Assembly (NCBI GenBank): GCA_037179335.1
Contig: JAKZHN010000013.1
Coordinates: 124,001-188,000 of the forward strand
Source: Cyclaneusma minus
Taxonomy: Eukaryota > Ascomycota > Leotiomycetes > Marthamycetales > Marthamycetaceae
Length of the DNA stretch: 64,000 nt
Direction of reading: 5' to 3'
Shown piece after piece: positions 46,417 through 56,888 of the stretch; within the stretch, counting starts at the first letter, position 1, and each line of letters starts with the position of its first letter. The notes under the pieces were generated by a model that worked only from the letters and a program-made list of their open reading frames with translations, was not told where the DNA came from and searched no databases. A program made the translations under genes and the position numbers.

Positions 46417-46789
46417 TATCTCAGGTCTGTAGATTATCACGGCCAGGGGTCCACCAGATGGGAATAGATTAGGGGTCGGGCGACACGACTCGCGATGTTG
46501 ACATGTTCGTACGGACTCAGCATGGTTCTTAGAGAGAGGACCTCCGAAATCGCCAGTGGTAGCTCTCACAATTCAACGCAGGATTCACACAAACTTCTTC
46601 ACTCACGCTCTCGAACATGACACGTGCAACTTGCATCTGGAAGGTCTGAGACAGTCTCGATTCTAACGTGAACCTGACAACACTGACTGCAGATTGAAGA
46701 GCGGAGAAACTAGAGCAAAGAAACTAGCAAACGCCACCGATCCCATTACCTGTACCATCCTGCTTCTCTCCGCTGCTTGCCAGTTCTGG

Positions 46790-47540
46790 AGGCGGGCATG
46801 TCGACGATCTCGCATGGACGGCTCTTGGCCACAACAAAGACGAATTCGCCCGCACTGTGATCGACAAGGACGGAGATGGTCATGTCAGAATGACGCTTGA
46901 TGACATTTCGACGATATTTCAACGATAAAGGATCATCGACGACAACTGAGACGATCATGCAAAAGGCGGCCCTTGACACCATGTCGACGATCTTGGAAGG
47001 AGTGTTCTAGACGACGACAAAGGAGAAGACCGATCGAAAGTAGACGCGAGAGTAAGGGTGCCATGTATGCAGGCTATTTGCCTGGCCATCGCCGTACACC
47101 CAAAGCAGACGTGTAGCAGACGTGTCGTCTCGAGGCGCGAGCCTTACTTCCCACGAAGACACAGACAGACTTGTACCGATGGCTCTTGATGAGACAGTCT
47201 CCCGAGGGAGTCTCCCGACGGTGGCTGGTGGCGACAAAGGGGACGATATTTCAAGGATGGCTTTTCGTGAGGACCGAGACGATAGAGAGAATTTACAAGG
47301 ACGGTCCCTGATGGCAACGCCCTTCTTTCTCGAGGCAGGCCATTGGATGAATGAGACTGGCCAGGCGCTGGCCAAGAGAGGAGATGGACTGACAACGGAG
47401 AAAGTGTTTCAATGGCTATGCTGGAAAATGAACGAGCCGATTCGACATGGACGGTTCTTGATAACGACGACAATGACGATGTTGCAGGAACGGTTCGTGA
47501 GGATGACGATCCCTTTTTTCCGCAAAGCAGGCCATTAATA
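46790..47540 (+). repeat. Decayed coding minisatellite (Asp-rich)
   Basis: Imperfect repeats of roughly 40-48 bases around GACGATCTCGCATGGACGG and TTCTTGATAACGACGACAA occur at about 46799, 46840, 46925, 46980, 47250 and 47450. Translated in local frames they give variants of DD-x-A-R-T-V-L-D-x-D-x-DD, but stops and shifts interrupt the series. It looks like the remnant of a repeat-protein gene. No intact gene could be drawn. Confidence 0.45.
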
Positions 47541-48188
47541 CTCCCCCTCTTCAAAACGCCTGAGGACCAGCTGAGCAAACTGCGGACCCAACTCCCGGCG
47601 CTGCTCTCCCACGAGCATGATTTGGTCCCGCAGGCTCATGGCGGTCTGGTGGCCAGCTGGATCAGATCGGCTGCCGGACTGATATCCCACCTGCTGAAGG
47701 TACTGCTGTACCAAATGCATTTGTTGCCTGTCGATGAGCATCACTTGGTCAAGCATGCTCATCACGGCCTGGTGGCCAGCTGGATCGGATTGGCTTTGAG
47801 GCTGATTTCCCACTTGCTGATCGTACTGTTGTATCAACTGCACGTATTGCTCGTTGAAGACAATCATATGTTCCTGCTGCCCGATCACGTCTTGGTGGCC
47901 AGCTGAGTGGGATTGGCTTCGAGACTGCTCTGCCAATTGATGGTGTTGCGTTTTCATGAGCTCCATCTCCTGTTGGCTCATCACCGTCTGGTGGCCGGGC
48001 ATCCCGAACTGCAATCCAGAGTGCTGTCCCTGCTGCTGCTGCTGCTGCTGCAGCTGCATCTCGGCGGCGTCGGCGGCGGCATACTGCTTAATTCTCTCAG
48101 AACGCCGTCTCTCTTCGAACCAGTGGTAGACCTGGTCATAATTGAGGGAACGGGAGAAGTCGGAAGTTTCAGTTTGGAGGAGCTCTCC
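47535..48188 (-). CDS. Gln-rich repeat protein with homeodomain-like helix (3' exon)
   Basis: A 217-residue frame open from a splice-acceptor-like ATTAG at 48189 to a stop at 47535. It begins with SLNYDQVYHWFEERRRSERI, in which WFEERRR resembles the recognition helix of homeodomains. An Ala-rich stretch, then seven Gln from a CAG/CTG run and a Gln-rich region follow. That region contains three and a third copies of a 41-residue (123 base) repeat with the core DPAGHQAVMSMLDQVMLIDR. It ends RRFEEGEY. If the upstream exon is absent, translation could start at the ATG at 48059. The N-terminal exon was not found; the homeodomain helices 1 and 2 are not visible upstream. Function is unknown, possibly a decayed transcription factor. 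Confidence 0.4.
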   Translation of the reverse strand, partial: GELLQTETSDFSRSLNYDQVYHWFEERRRSERIKQYAAADAAEMQLQQQQQQQGQHSGLQFGMPGHQTVMSQQEMELMKTQHHQLAEQSRSQSHSAGHQDVIGQQEHMIVFNEQYVQLIQQYDQQVGNQPQSQSDPAGHQAVMSMLDQVMLIDRQQMHLVQQYLQQVGYQSGSRSDPAGHQTAMSLRDQIMLVGEQRRELGPQFAQLVLRRFEEGEY

Positions 48189-49747
48189 CTAATGGGCAGC
48201 AGCTAGGTGGGATCAAGTGGAAGAAAATATACAAAATGATTCGAGTAGCCCACCACGCAGCTCAAGAGTGATGCGCAGTCCAGTTGAGATGCCTCTTATT
48301 GCAACTGGTGATGATGATTCCTCTATCCCTTGCGAGCTGCGAGCTGCGCCTCTGCCCCTGAGTGATGACAAGCTCGCAATGATCTCAACCAGCTGCAACA
48401 CATTGGCAGAACCTGGTTGCGTTGTAGACAGTCAGATCGTAGTGAAAGAAGACGGACCAGTTCCAATGACTCGGTGCGGCATTGAAAACGTAAAACGGTA
48501 GAAGCAACACAGCGGTGTGGATGTATCTGGAACTTCAGGGGTAACAAGTCAGGGAGCCGAAGGACACGGCGCCTGCTGGCAAGGTCTCACGTGATAGCGC
48601 GTAAAAGCAAATGCCAAAAGTAAAGGAAGGTAGGCGCGGGACTTGGAAAAGGAAGACGGCATGTGGGAGGTGAGTGTGGAAGCGGCGAGGGCATCTCAGG
48701 ATGGCCGGGGGCTGGTGTGGAAAATTGGCTGCGTGAGGTACATAAAGTAGTTTTTGGCATCTATATTTCAACAGGCGGGTGTTGTAATGGGTTACACACG
48801 AAACTAGATTCACCTCAAAGCCCGATCAAAAGGGTCGCCACGGGTAAACTCTTTGGAGACATATCGTTAAAGCGGTTTGGGTGCAAGGCTGAGAGGAGTA
48901 TCTAGGTTCGATCCGTCTGTTTTTTTCTTTTTTTTGCTTTTTTTTTGCTTTTCTTTTGCTTTTTTTTGCTTTTTTTCTTTTGAGAAAATATTCCGGGCTG
49001 CTAGGGGGCGAGCTTTAGCTCTAAGATGGCGGATTGGGATTGAGAAGAATATAGGATCGCGTGAGAGTCTTGAAATGCGGACTGTTGACTTGATTTGTGA
49101 GGAATGCGAGAGAGTAGGGGTTTGCAGAGAGAGCGGGAAGCGGAGAGAACAAGGGTTTAGGAGGATGGGGGGAAGTGGGCCTGGTGGGGGAGGGGGGGAG
49201 GGGGGGTAAGGGGGGCCTTTGGGAGGCGGATGCTGCTCTGGGGAGTCTTTGGCTGTTCGTGATATGGGAGTCTTGCGAGAGGTACAATAGAAGGAAAATT
49301 TTTAAATGGTCTACAGTCTCCAGATGATTGGGAAGTTGGGAACTTCCTGACTCCTGAGGAATATCTCAAATAACCAAGAATAGTTTGGATAATTAGAGAT
49401 TTCAGATGATTTAGAGCTTTCCAAGTGATCGAGAGTGTTCTAAGTGACCGGGAAATGGAATGTTATCTTCCATTAACTTGAGGTCGCATATGGACTTTGT
49501 TCATCGCATTGTAGTGAGAGTGAGTTGTTTGGGAACGGGAGTTAACTGGTGTTTCTGATGATACAGCAAACGCGTTTGTACGATTGAAACACTATCTAGG
49601 GATACGCAACAAGGCAGATGTCTCGCTTAGTGGCGACCTATCTTTCTTCTTCTTTCGTACAAGCATCCATTTTCCTACCAATTCAAGACATTTTCCGTCA
49701 AGTTCCCGTATCATGCCATTGTTCATCCCTCATACACTCCCAAACAT
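48189..49747. other. Intergenic: microsatellites and a decayed MITE
   Basis: A plus-strand frame at 48217-48501 reads acidic/Ser-rich but has no motif. A T-rich microsatellite with CTTTTTTTTG units lies at about 48921-48985. A poly-G-rich stretch lies near 49165-49215. The decayed MITE copy at 49285-49512 is listed separately. No supported gene. Confidence 0.4.
49285..49512. mobile_element. Tc1/mariner-type MITE, decayed copy
   Basis: Flanked by TA (49283-49284, 49513-49514), ending CAATAGAAGG and, reversed, CAATGCGATG. The interior carries the same kind of degenerate units (GATGATTGGGAAGTTGGGAA, CAAATAACCAAGAATAG, TGATTTAGAGC). End similarity to the copies at 22.7 and 23.7 kb is low, so the call rests on the TA/CAAT ends plus the internal pattern. 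Confidence 0.4.
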
Positions 49748-51362
49748 TTAGTCCTGCAGACCAAACGCTTTCTTCACAGCTTCAACAGCGTTCAGTCCAA
49801 GGCCGTTTGCCTTCTCCAAGGCCAGTTTTTCTTCACGCTTCTGCCTGTCAGTCTTTTGCCAAACGGCCTCGGCTTCATCCAAGGCCCTGAGGGCCTCACC
49901 GGCCGTCTGCATCATTATTGTAGCCTCAAACAGACTCTTTCCCAGCTCCTGATTCACCTTGTAATCCTCATTTTCGATCCGCCCCAGAATCTCATTCCTC
50001 TTGCTGCGGAGCTCGACAAGTAATTTGTAAGCCTTGCAACCCTTATCTTCGGGCGTCTTAATCTTTGCCTCCACCATATCGAGTTCCATGAACAAGAACA
50101 CGTGGGCGTCTTGAACCGACTGCAGCTTGACCAACAGAGGCTGAATCTTGTTGATATGAACACGCAGCTCGTCCAGGGTAGCATTCCGGATCTTCTTTCG
50201 GTTCTTGATTGCCTTTGCCGTAGTAGTGGGCACATTTTTGTGTTCGATTTCGTCGGCCTTAATGGTCAACCGGTTTTGAATACCATCGACGAGTCTCGCA
50301 AAACTATCCCAGTTCCAGTCATCTGAAACCAACGCTCGCCATTCATTGTTTCCGAGGACGGAATTTTTTGCCCACCAAGAAGGAGCATCGGAGACAGACG
50401 GGGGGCTTTGAGCAGCAGTTGGTGGCGAAGTGGTCGCGTTCGGGCTATCTGCCTGGTTCGAGGGTACTACCTGAGCGCTGGGTTGGGTCGAGTTGTTGGC
50501 CAGAGCCGGGATGGTGGGCACCGTGGGAGTCTCGGGGGAGGGAGAGGTTGTGTGAATCTGGGCGCTAGGGGCTGTAGAATGGCCGGAGGTAACGGGGGAA
50601 GCACCTTTCTGGCGTTTCAATGATTTGACTGGGGCGTTCTCCGCATCAACCTCGGGAACCTGTACCGTATTAGCAGTTTTCTCGGATGGAATTGATCGAT
50701 GTAAATGTACCTTGCGCTTATTGTTGGTAAATTCGCCGGCGACACTGCTAGAGAGCGCTTGGTCTTTCGAGGTAGCACCCTGGGAAGCTGCCTCCCTGGC
50801 CTTCGCAAGAGCCAAATTCCTCGCAAAATTCTCGGTCTGGCCAGCGAAGAGCTGAGAGCTTGGTATTAGCAACTTCCTGGTAAGAGAGTGAGACTGACGC
50901 ATTTGGCGTGCTCACCTGGCTCTGCGGGTACTTCTGGATACGCTCATGAATTTGCGGATGGTCGTCATGGATGTGCTTCATCAGGGTCTCGCGGTCTGGG
51001 TACCTGGTCTATAACAAAAGCAACAGCACCTGTGCCTTGGTATAATAGAATCGCATTGCTTGTCACCAATGGGATTCTAGCGTTGTTGATATTGCGCAAA
51101 GGAAGTTCATGTCATTGGAGTTTTGAAAACGTACCGTCTCTCTGCAAAGCAAATCTTTCTTCGTCTTACAACGGCAAAACAGCTCCTTGGGATACACCAC
51201 CTCCACTGGGATCTCCTCCAAGCTATCGGCGTCAACCTGGACGGAATATGGGTAATATTCAATTCCAAGGGGACGCCTTTTGTAGCTGCGGTACTCGTTA
51301 ATTACAGCCAGGTTGTTCAGCTCAGCTTGCTGAAGAACATCGTGACTCCTTGGATCTGGCAT
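49748..51362 (-). CDS. Uncharacterised 474-aa protein, coiled-coil C-terminus
   Basis: Exons complement(49748-50851, 50916-51008, 51135-51362); introns of 64 and 126 nt. I do not recognise the family. The N-terminus (about residues 1-107) has a Cys/His-rich segment, ELFCRCKTKKDLLCRET, followed by MKHIHDDHPQIHERI, which may bind a metal. The middle (about 110-290) is Ser/Thr/Pro-rich and probably disordered, with a basic NNKRK and KSLKRQKG. From about residue 290 it is helical and charged (WNWDSFARLVDGIQNRL, LRVHINKIQPLLVKLQSVQD, WQKTDRQKREEKLALEKA). A stretch 50661-50711 begins GTACAT and ends TACAG on the minus strand. It is 51 bases long without a stop and could be spliced out or retained, giving 457 or 474 residues. 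A nuclear role is a guess. Confidence 0.7.
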
Positions 51363-52093
51363 GATGGTGAGAGTGCGCCTAAAGGATTGCTGACAGGAAA
51401 AGATTGCGCAAGATCAGCTTGGGTTGGCGCAAGCGCAGGTGAGAGGGAGGGTTTCGAGGAATCAACACGAGAGGTCTGGAAAACCGACAAGCCAAGAGTA
51501 AAGAGTAAAGACCGAAATATCGAATCAAAAGAAAGAACGCGCAAGGTAGAGCTCTTCTTTTCAGCTACAGAAATAGAGCTCCGCCGCGCCAGCCGCCAAG
51601 CAAAAGCTTAGCGCCAAAAAGTGATATCAAGGCAACCAGGCATCTAGAAGCCGGAGAGCCCGTAAGAGGGAGCGCAGACGAGAGGGAGCGCGGCTGGGAA
51701 TTGGCCTTAAAGTTGGGATTGGCGCGAGCGGCGAAAGTGCAGAGATGTACCGCTTCTATGTTACCATCGAGGACATGAAAATGCCATGTTTACTTTGGGG
51801 GTCGCGTCGATTTTTCGATTTTTCGACTATTTGTGACCCCAGGCGGTCCGGATATCTGAAGTTCAGATCCTCGGACTTCAGAGTCGGCATCGTTAGCAGG
51901 CCAGCGGGGTCTAGAGGATCTTCGACAGGCGACTGAGATGAGCAGAGCAGGCTTAGATATCGAGAAGAGAGGGACAGACGTAGACCGATATCTTATTACA
52001 TTATTTCATGTAACAGAACTTTCATATATACGCACTCCAAACATCTCCCTCCCTTGGACCATAGTACCAAAGTCTTTATCCTCACGCCAAAGG
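51363..52093. other. Intergenic, no gene seen
   Basis: Contains the promoter of the 474-aa protein gene on the left. A short duplicated GAGGGAGCGC motif lies near 51667-51690, and GATTTTTCGA is repeated at about 51808. The right end is the 3' flank of the transporter gene. No gene is supported. Confidence 0.4.
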
Positions 52094-53419
52094 TCAAGCC
52101 GCACTCTCCCCCCTATTAACCCTCCCCTCCCTCTCCGCCACCCTAAGCGCCTTCCACTTCGCCGTTCCCCACCCCGTGACCCCCTCCTCCTGATTCCTCC
52201 CCAACCACGGCTTCCTCGCATCGCCCAACATACTGCCCGCCAGAAAATACACAAACAATCCCAGTATAATCAACACAAACGCAATCGGATACATCCAATG
52301 AATGCTATATCCAAAAACATACACCGAAATCACCAGACCCCAGAAATTTCCCGTCAACAGACTTATATCGAAGAACGCTGCCGAAGCCATGCGCAATATG
52401 AATGGGGCTAGAGAATAGAAGACGGTAAGGCACAAAGTGTAGCCGACGACGTAGCCGATCACGGGACCGTTCCAGGTAGCGGAGGCGAAAGAGGCCCGGT
52501 CGAATATGCCGGCTTCGCCGCCGTTCCAGAGCATGCCGAAGAGGCCGAGCATGCCGAGGACTTCGTAGATGGGACGTTTGGAGACGAACCATTCTTCAAA
52601 CACATTTGACAAGCCGTAAAACGTCGCTCCTCCCAAGGCAAAAAGATCGCCTTTCAATTCATTCGCCGCATATCCGCCGTTCGAACCGGTTATGTGGTCT
52701 GAAGCTAACAAGATGCCCATACCGCCACATGCTAGTAGAATGCCGGCGATTTGGGGCCATTTGTAGCGTACGGAAAGGAGGAAGAAGGAGATGAGGACGA
52801 CGCAGACGATGGACCAAAAATTGAGCAGTTGGGCCGACAGGATGGTTGTGTAGCGGTAGGCGAGGACGGTGAAGTAGTTTCCTTGGGTGTCGAGGAAGGA
52901 GAGGCAGATGTATTTCCAGCCGTCGACTAGCATGAGTTGGCCGTACTTACGCCAGCCGTAGCGGTAGATTGTGTAAGGACAGAACATGAGGAAGAGCAGG
53001 ATGTAGTTGAAGAGGGTTTGGAAGGCGGGGATGGAGGTGCCGCGTTCGACGAGGAGGGAGGAGAAGGTGCTGGTTGCGGTGTTGAGGACGCAGAGGACTT
53101 GTCTGTGTGGTGTGTTAGTTGTTACTCTTTTGAAGTGTTAGGGGGAGGGATGGAATTACCCTAAGATTAAAATGATCCAGAAATCCCAGGTCGTTAAGTA
53201 GGCGTACCACTTCTTCTTCTTGCCCTCTTCCTCGATCACTTCGATGGCTTGCTCTAGGATTTCTCCGTCGACACCGTCTGTTGTCTGTACTCCCACTCCA
53301 GGAGTGTAAGTGTTCGTCGTTGGCCCCTCATATCCATCTGTGGCTTTATGGCTCGACCCGGTAGGTAGCTCTGTGGTCTCGACGGATGTCGTCTTCGTTT
53401 CCGCACCTTTGGAAGTCAT
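52094..53419 (-). CDS. SLC35F1/F2/F6-type solute transporter
   Basis: Two exons, complement(52094-53102, 53160-53419), encode 422 residues; the 57 nt intron starts GTAATT. About 85 hydrophilic Thr-rich residues precede ten hydrophobic segments. Key stretches include FWIILILGQVLCVLNTATST, LDTQGNYFTVLAYRYTTILS, GGATFYGLSNVFEEWFVSKR and FFDISLLTGNFWGLVISVYV. These match the DMT superfamily group once called DUF914 (SLC35F1/F2 in animals). Yeast and human members sit in the plasma membrane or endosomal compartments; human SLC35F2 imports queuosine and similar nucleosides, but the substrate here is unknown. The tail ends with a basic RVAEREGRVNRGESAA segment in the cytosol. The gene looks intact. 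Confidence 0.9.
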
Positions 53420-54014
53420 GGCGGTGTGTTTCTCTAAGTCTTCGTCGCGATCGTCGCAGTCGCAGTCGGTATCTAGTTCCCAAGTATTCTCAAGAAGCGG
53501 TTCTTGTTCAAACGAGGACGCCGTGGTGAAATTATAGTATCCTCGGTCAAAACACGAGCAAGTCTTTCAGTCCCGTCTCGGTGAGCGCAAAGACTTGGAA
53601 GTCGCTCACTCTCAGGCTTATCTGAACATCAAATCGACTTCTGCAGAAAGTCAATTGAAGCAAAACATCAAGAAGGCGATGCGAGAAGAAGATGGCAAAG
53701 ATACTTATGCATGAGACGAGATGTGAAGACGGGGAGAGCCGTTTTTCGCGAGAAAAAAACTCGATGTTAATTCGCGGCTGGAGGTCTGATAGCAGATCTT
53801 GGTGGCACCAGGTGGGGAGATGGCGGGCTTGATAGGCGCCAAGCCGCGCTAGGGTCCCGCCCCACGTGGTCCGTGATGCCAGTTTTGACGGATTGCGCCG
53901 ATATATACCTTACGGGAGATGCGCAAGATAGCTTAGCCGTTGTAGTGCGGTTTTGAAACCCTATTGCGGTGCGAAATTAGCAATGGTCCTAAGGCGATCC
54001 CGGATTTGGATACC
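53420..54014. promoter_or_regulatory. Upstream region of the transporter gene
   Basis: On the minus strand this stretch precedes the transporter start codon. It shows a TATATA motif at about 53901-53906 on the plus strand and several TCGTC/CGACG triplets near 53430-53470. No frame is convincing. The inverted-repeat element starts immediately to the right. Confidence 0.4.
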
Positions 54015-54438
54015 GTTGCGCAACCTTAATGCCGTTTTACAATGGTTACAAGGTTACAGGGTTACAGGGTTATAGGGTAAATTTTAAAATTTGCAGAAAT
54101 AACCGCGCCCTTTCCGGCTCGAACTGGCAATTAATTACCTGGGTATTACTAATTAATTGAAGGTGAATAGCTATTACCATTGCACCATGTGGCTAGCATA
54201 GTACAATTGATGCCAAGAAATCAAATTTCCGGCCCTATAATGCCATTGCTTTTTCTATTTTTATTTATTTAAATATAAATTTATTTATTTTTTAATAAAG
54301 CAATGCTTTATTTATATTATTGCATAATAATACATAAATATATTAATTGCTAAAATACTAAAAACTATATTTTTTATTGCTAAGGCTGCAACCCTGTAAC
54401 CCTGCAACCGTTATAAAACGGCATTAAGGTTGCGCAAC
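54015..54438. mobile_element. 424 bp element with ~48 bp terminal inverted repeats
   Basis: The left end GTTGCGCAACCTTAATGCCG continues into GTTTTACAATGGTTACAAGG. The right end, reversed, is GTTGCGCAACCTTAATGCCG then TTTTATAACGGTTGCAGGG, so at least 45 bases match with few differences. The first ten bases are themselves palindromic. Inside the ends are short TTACAGGG-like units, then an AT-rich core (ATTTATTTAAATATAAATTT) and a tRNA-like promoter. No coding capacity; no certain target-site duplication. Confidence 0.75.
54116..54187 (-). other. tRNA-like internal promoter (A and B boxes)
   Basis: On the minus strand TGGTGCAATGG (54187-54177) fits the A-box consensus TRGYNNARNNG, and GTTCGAGCC (54124-54116) fits the B-box core GWTCRANNC, 52 bases apart. 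The acceptor and T stems pair poorly, so it is not a functional tRNA; it may be a tRNA-derived (SINE-like) segment or decayed tRNA. It lies inside the inverted-repeat element. Confidence 0.4.
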
Positions 54439-54547
54439 CCTGATGCTGTACCAGTGCCGCCCTACAACGGCTGGGCTGAACCGCCTGACTCCCATAAGGT
54501 AAGGTACGAGCCCATATCACTCTCATTTCAGTTTGAACAACACTACG

Positions 54548-55180
54548 ATGTCGAACGGAGTTTCCATCGAAGAAATTCTCCAAAACCAAGCCGGATTTCT
54601 AGAAGAGGTCGAACGTATTTCATTTCGCAAAGTCAAGCCTAGTCTGGTCATTGCGGAACCGGATCCCACTTGGCCCTCCACCTATGCCATCTTCGCCTCA
54701 CGCATCGTTGCCGCCCTTGGCCCACCAGCGGCACACGGGACAGGCCCCCTCGTGTCCGTCACTCACGTGGGATCAACCTCGGTGCCTGGCCTTCCCGCGA
54801 AAGCCATCATAGACATCGACGTCGTGGTTAGAGACATCAATGACGAGAGCGCCTACGTGTCCGCGCTGGAATCTCAGGCCTTCCAATTCCTGTTTCGGGA
54901 AAAGTGGTACAGCCATAGATTCTTCGTCGCCACTGAGCCCACGCACGCGAACCTTCATGTTTGGCCACTGGCATGTCCGGCGGCGGAGAGACATCTCGTT
55001 TTCAAGGAGTGGTTGATGGAGAATGTGGAGGACAGGGAGCTGTATGCGAGGACGAAGAGGGAGAGTATTGAGGCAACTAGGCTGGCTGGGGAGTCGATGC
55101 AGGAGTACACGGACAGGAAGGAAGGCGTGATCGAGGAGATCTTACATAGAGCTTTCAAGCGACTCGGCTACGTTCAATGA
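54548..55180 (+). CDS. GrpB-family (UPF0157) nucleotidyltransferase-like protein
   Basis: A single exon of 210 residues starting at the first ATG after a 5' element-derived flank. It carries VTHVGSTSVPGLPAKAIIDI, the GSTSVPGL motif and downstream D-x-D of the GrpB branch of the nucleotidyltransferase fold. The conserved NLHVWP and FKEWLMENVEDRELYARTKR follow. The family is common in bacteria and scattered in fungi; its substrate is unknown. Upstream residues (MSNGVSIEEILQNQAGFLEE) are not part of the core. The promoter must lie within or beyond the 424 bp inverted-repeat element, which ends only about 110 bases upstream. The scattered fungal distribution would fit an old transfer from bacteria, but nothing in base composition proves it here. 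Confidence 0.85.
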   Translation: MSNGVSIEEILQNQAGFLEEVERISFRKVKPSLVIAEPDPTWPSTYAIFASRIVAALGPPAAHGTGPLVSVTHVGSTSVPGLPAKAIIDIDVVVRDINDESAYVSALESQAFQFLFREKWYSHRFFVATEPTHANLHVWPLACPAAERHLVFKEWLMENVEDRELYARTKRESIEATRLAGESMQEYTDRKEGVIEEILHRAFKRLGYVQ

Positions 55181-56888
55181 GGGTAGATGGATTTGGATGA
55201 CCTGTAATGCTGGGAGTGTTAACGAGTCCGGGCTGATGCATTTTACAAGTTGATAAGGAGCTTGTAGCCGAGCATCATGAAGTGCTTGAATTTGGAATTT
55301 AGAAATATTTAATATTTAACGAAGCGTTTAAAGAGACCGAGAAACTTTATCAAGACCAAATATGCTTGACTGGGAAATCGGTCCATTTGAGAAACTGGCC
55401 AAAATCTTCGACGGCTACATGTATTTTCGACGATCAATTTTCGACGATCAAGACCTTCGAGAAGTGGATATGATATCACGTGATTTTTGTGGAACGCTTT
55501 GATGGGTCTGGGCCGGCCCGCTTGGCGTGCTCAAGCTTCACCTCACCTCAACCTCATTTCAACCTCGTCCTCAAATCTTCCGTCCTTCTTCCCACTTCTT
55601 CATCCCGATTCTTATGTCGTCTGGGCCTATCTATCAAGTGTGACTGTGTGTCGAGTGACACTGAGTGGAAATACAGAACAAGAATTTCATATATTCCTAG
55701 CTGATATGGGTATCATCCCAAGTCCAGGGATCTCGCTAAGGTAGCCAAGAGGGCTTCGCCGTTTGCATGTGGTCGATGAGCTCCGCAAATCAGGACTTCC
55801 GACTTCCATTTCGGCTTTCTGAGGATCTAGGTGAGGAAAGACTCTCCCTCCGCTCAAGTGTTCGAAGAGACTCTAGCGAAGCGAGAAGCCTAGTCCGGCT
55901 TTTAAAGTTCGTCCTTAAGTGAGGTGGAATCTTGAAAGTGACCAGAAACGGCATTGTGGGTCCGTTCAATCTCGATATCAGAAGGTATTTGGATTGGACG
56001 GAGCAATTGGTGATATTCAGTATTTCCTCGGTTCTCCCTGTGTCCAGAGAGTTTTTAAAAGAAGCTGTCGAATATCCCGCTGCCACGAAATCGTGACACG
56101 GGGCCCCAAATCACTCCTGAGAAGTCAGTTGGAAGTTGAGAGCTTATATCGGGACCGTGATCACATACCGTCACCGAAGTGGGACTTACCCCTGGTGAAC
56201 TTGTGCTGAGAGAAAGGTTTTCAGGTGCTTTGAAAGATATCATGTTTGAGGAGCGAAAAGGAGGCGAGAGGAAGCTCCGTAAACGACTCAAAGAGAACTG
56301 GACAGGACGACGAAAGTCTGTCTCGCCTCGAAAGGTTCATCCTGCTATGGCGAAGAAGTCAGGGATCGGGGCTAGCTTTCTCACTCTTGGAGACTGCCCG
56401 CCCTCGATCATGCAGGTCTGATCTCTTTATCACCGTCAAACGACGTCGTCACAAGCTTTGTGCTCTTGGTCATCGAAAGTCGTCAAGTCCTCCTCGCAGT
56501 TGAAAAGGTGAGAGAGAGGACCTGAGTTGGGACCTGAGTAAGGGACCGAGGAGTTCATCCTCCTGTGACGAAGAGCCGAGCAAGGGCGCTCGCTACCTCG
56601 CTTCACGAGACTGCCCACACTCGATCATGCGGGTCCGGCTCCTTTATCACCATCAAGGGACACTATCACGAGTCAACCGGAAACCAACGACGTCGTCGCC
56701 GGCTGTTTCTGCGACGGCGACATGGCGCGAGCTTCGGTTCCGCGCACAATCGAATGTTGGAGATCTCCTTCCTCCTTCCTCGCCCCGCCGCAACAACGAG
56801 TGACCCTCGTAGACCTTCTCCGAGCTTCGCAGCTCATTTCGTCCGTCCTTCCTCTTCCTTCCCCCTTCGTCGTCGCTCAGCCGCAACC
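55181..56888. other. Intergenic with a ~110 bp direct repeat
   Basis: No gene is supported over 1.7 kb. A segment at about 56335-56455 (GGTTCATCCTGCTATGGCG ... GACTGCCCGCCCTCGATCATG ... CTCTTTATCACCGTCAA) recurs at about 56558-56672 (GAGTTCATCCTCCTGTGACG ... GACTGCCCACACTCGATCATG ... CTCCTTTATCACCATCAA), roughly 75% alike, 225 bases apart. The last 150 bases hold a C/T-rich leader of the next gene, with in-frame ATGs upstream. Confidence 0.5.

Noticed and set aside
46694..47538. Plus-strand frames of 68-138 codons in the 46.7-47.5 kb stretch as genes
   Set aside because: They are fragments of the decayed minisatellite with frame changes between repeats; no complete gene can be drawn.
48880..48930. 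GGTTCGATCC followed by a T-run, looking like the 3' end of a tRNA gene with a Pol III terminator
   Set aside because: No A box at a suitable distance and the T-stem cannot pair; the T-run belongs to a longer microsatellite.
55480..56620. Several 60-96 codon frames between the GrpB and membrane-protein genes
   Set aside because: They overlap a diverged direct repeat, lack motifs and show no consistent splicing.
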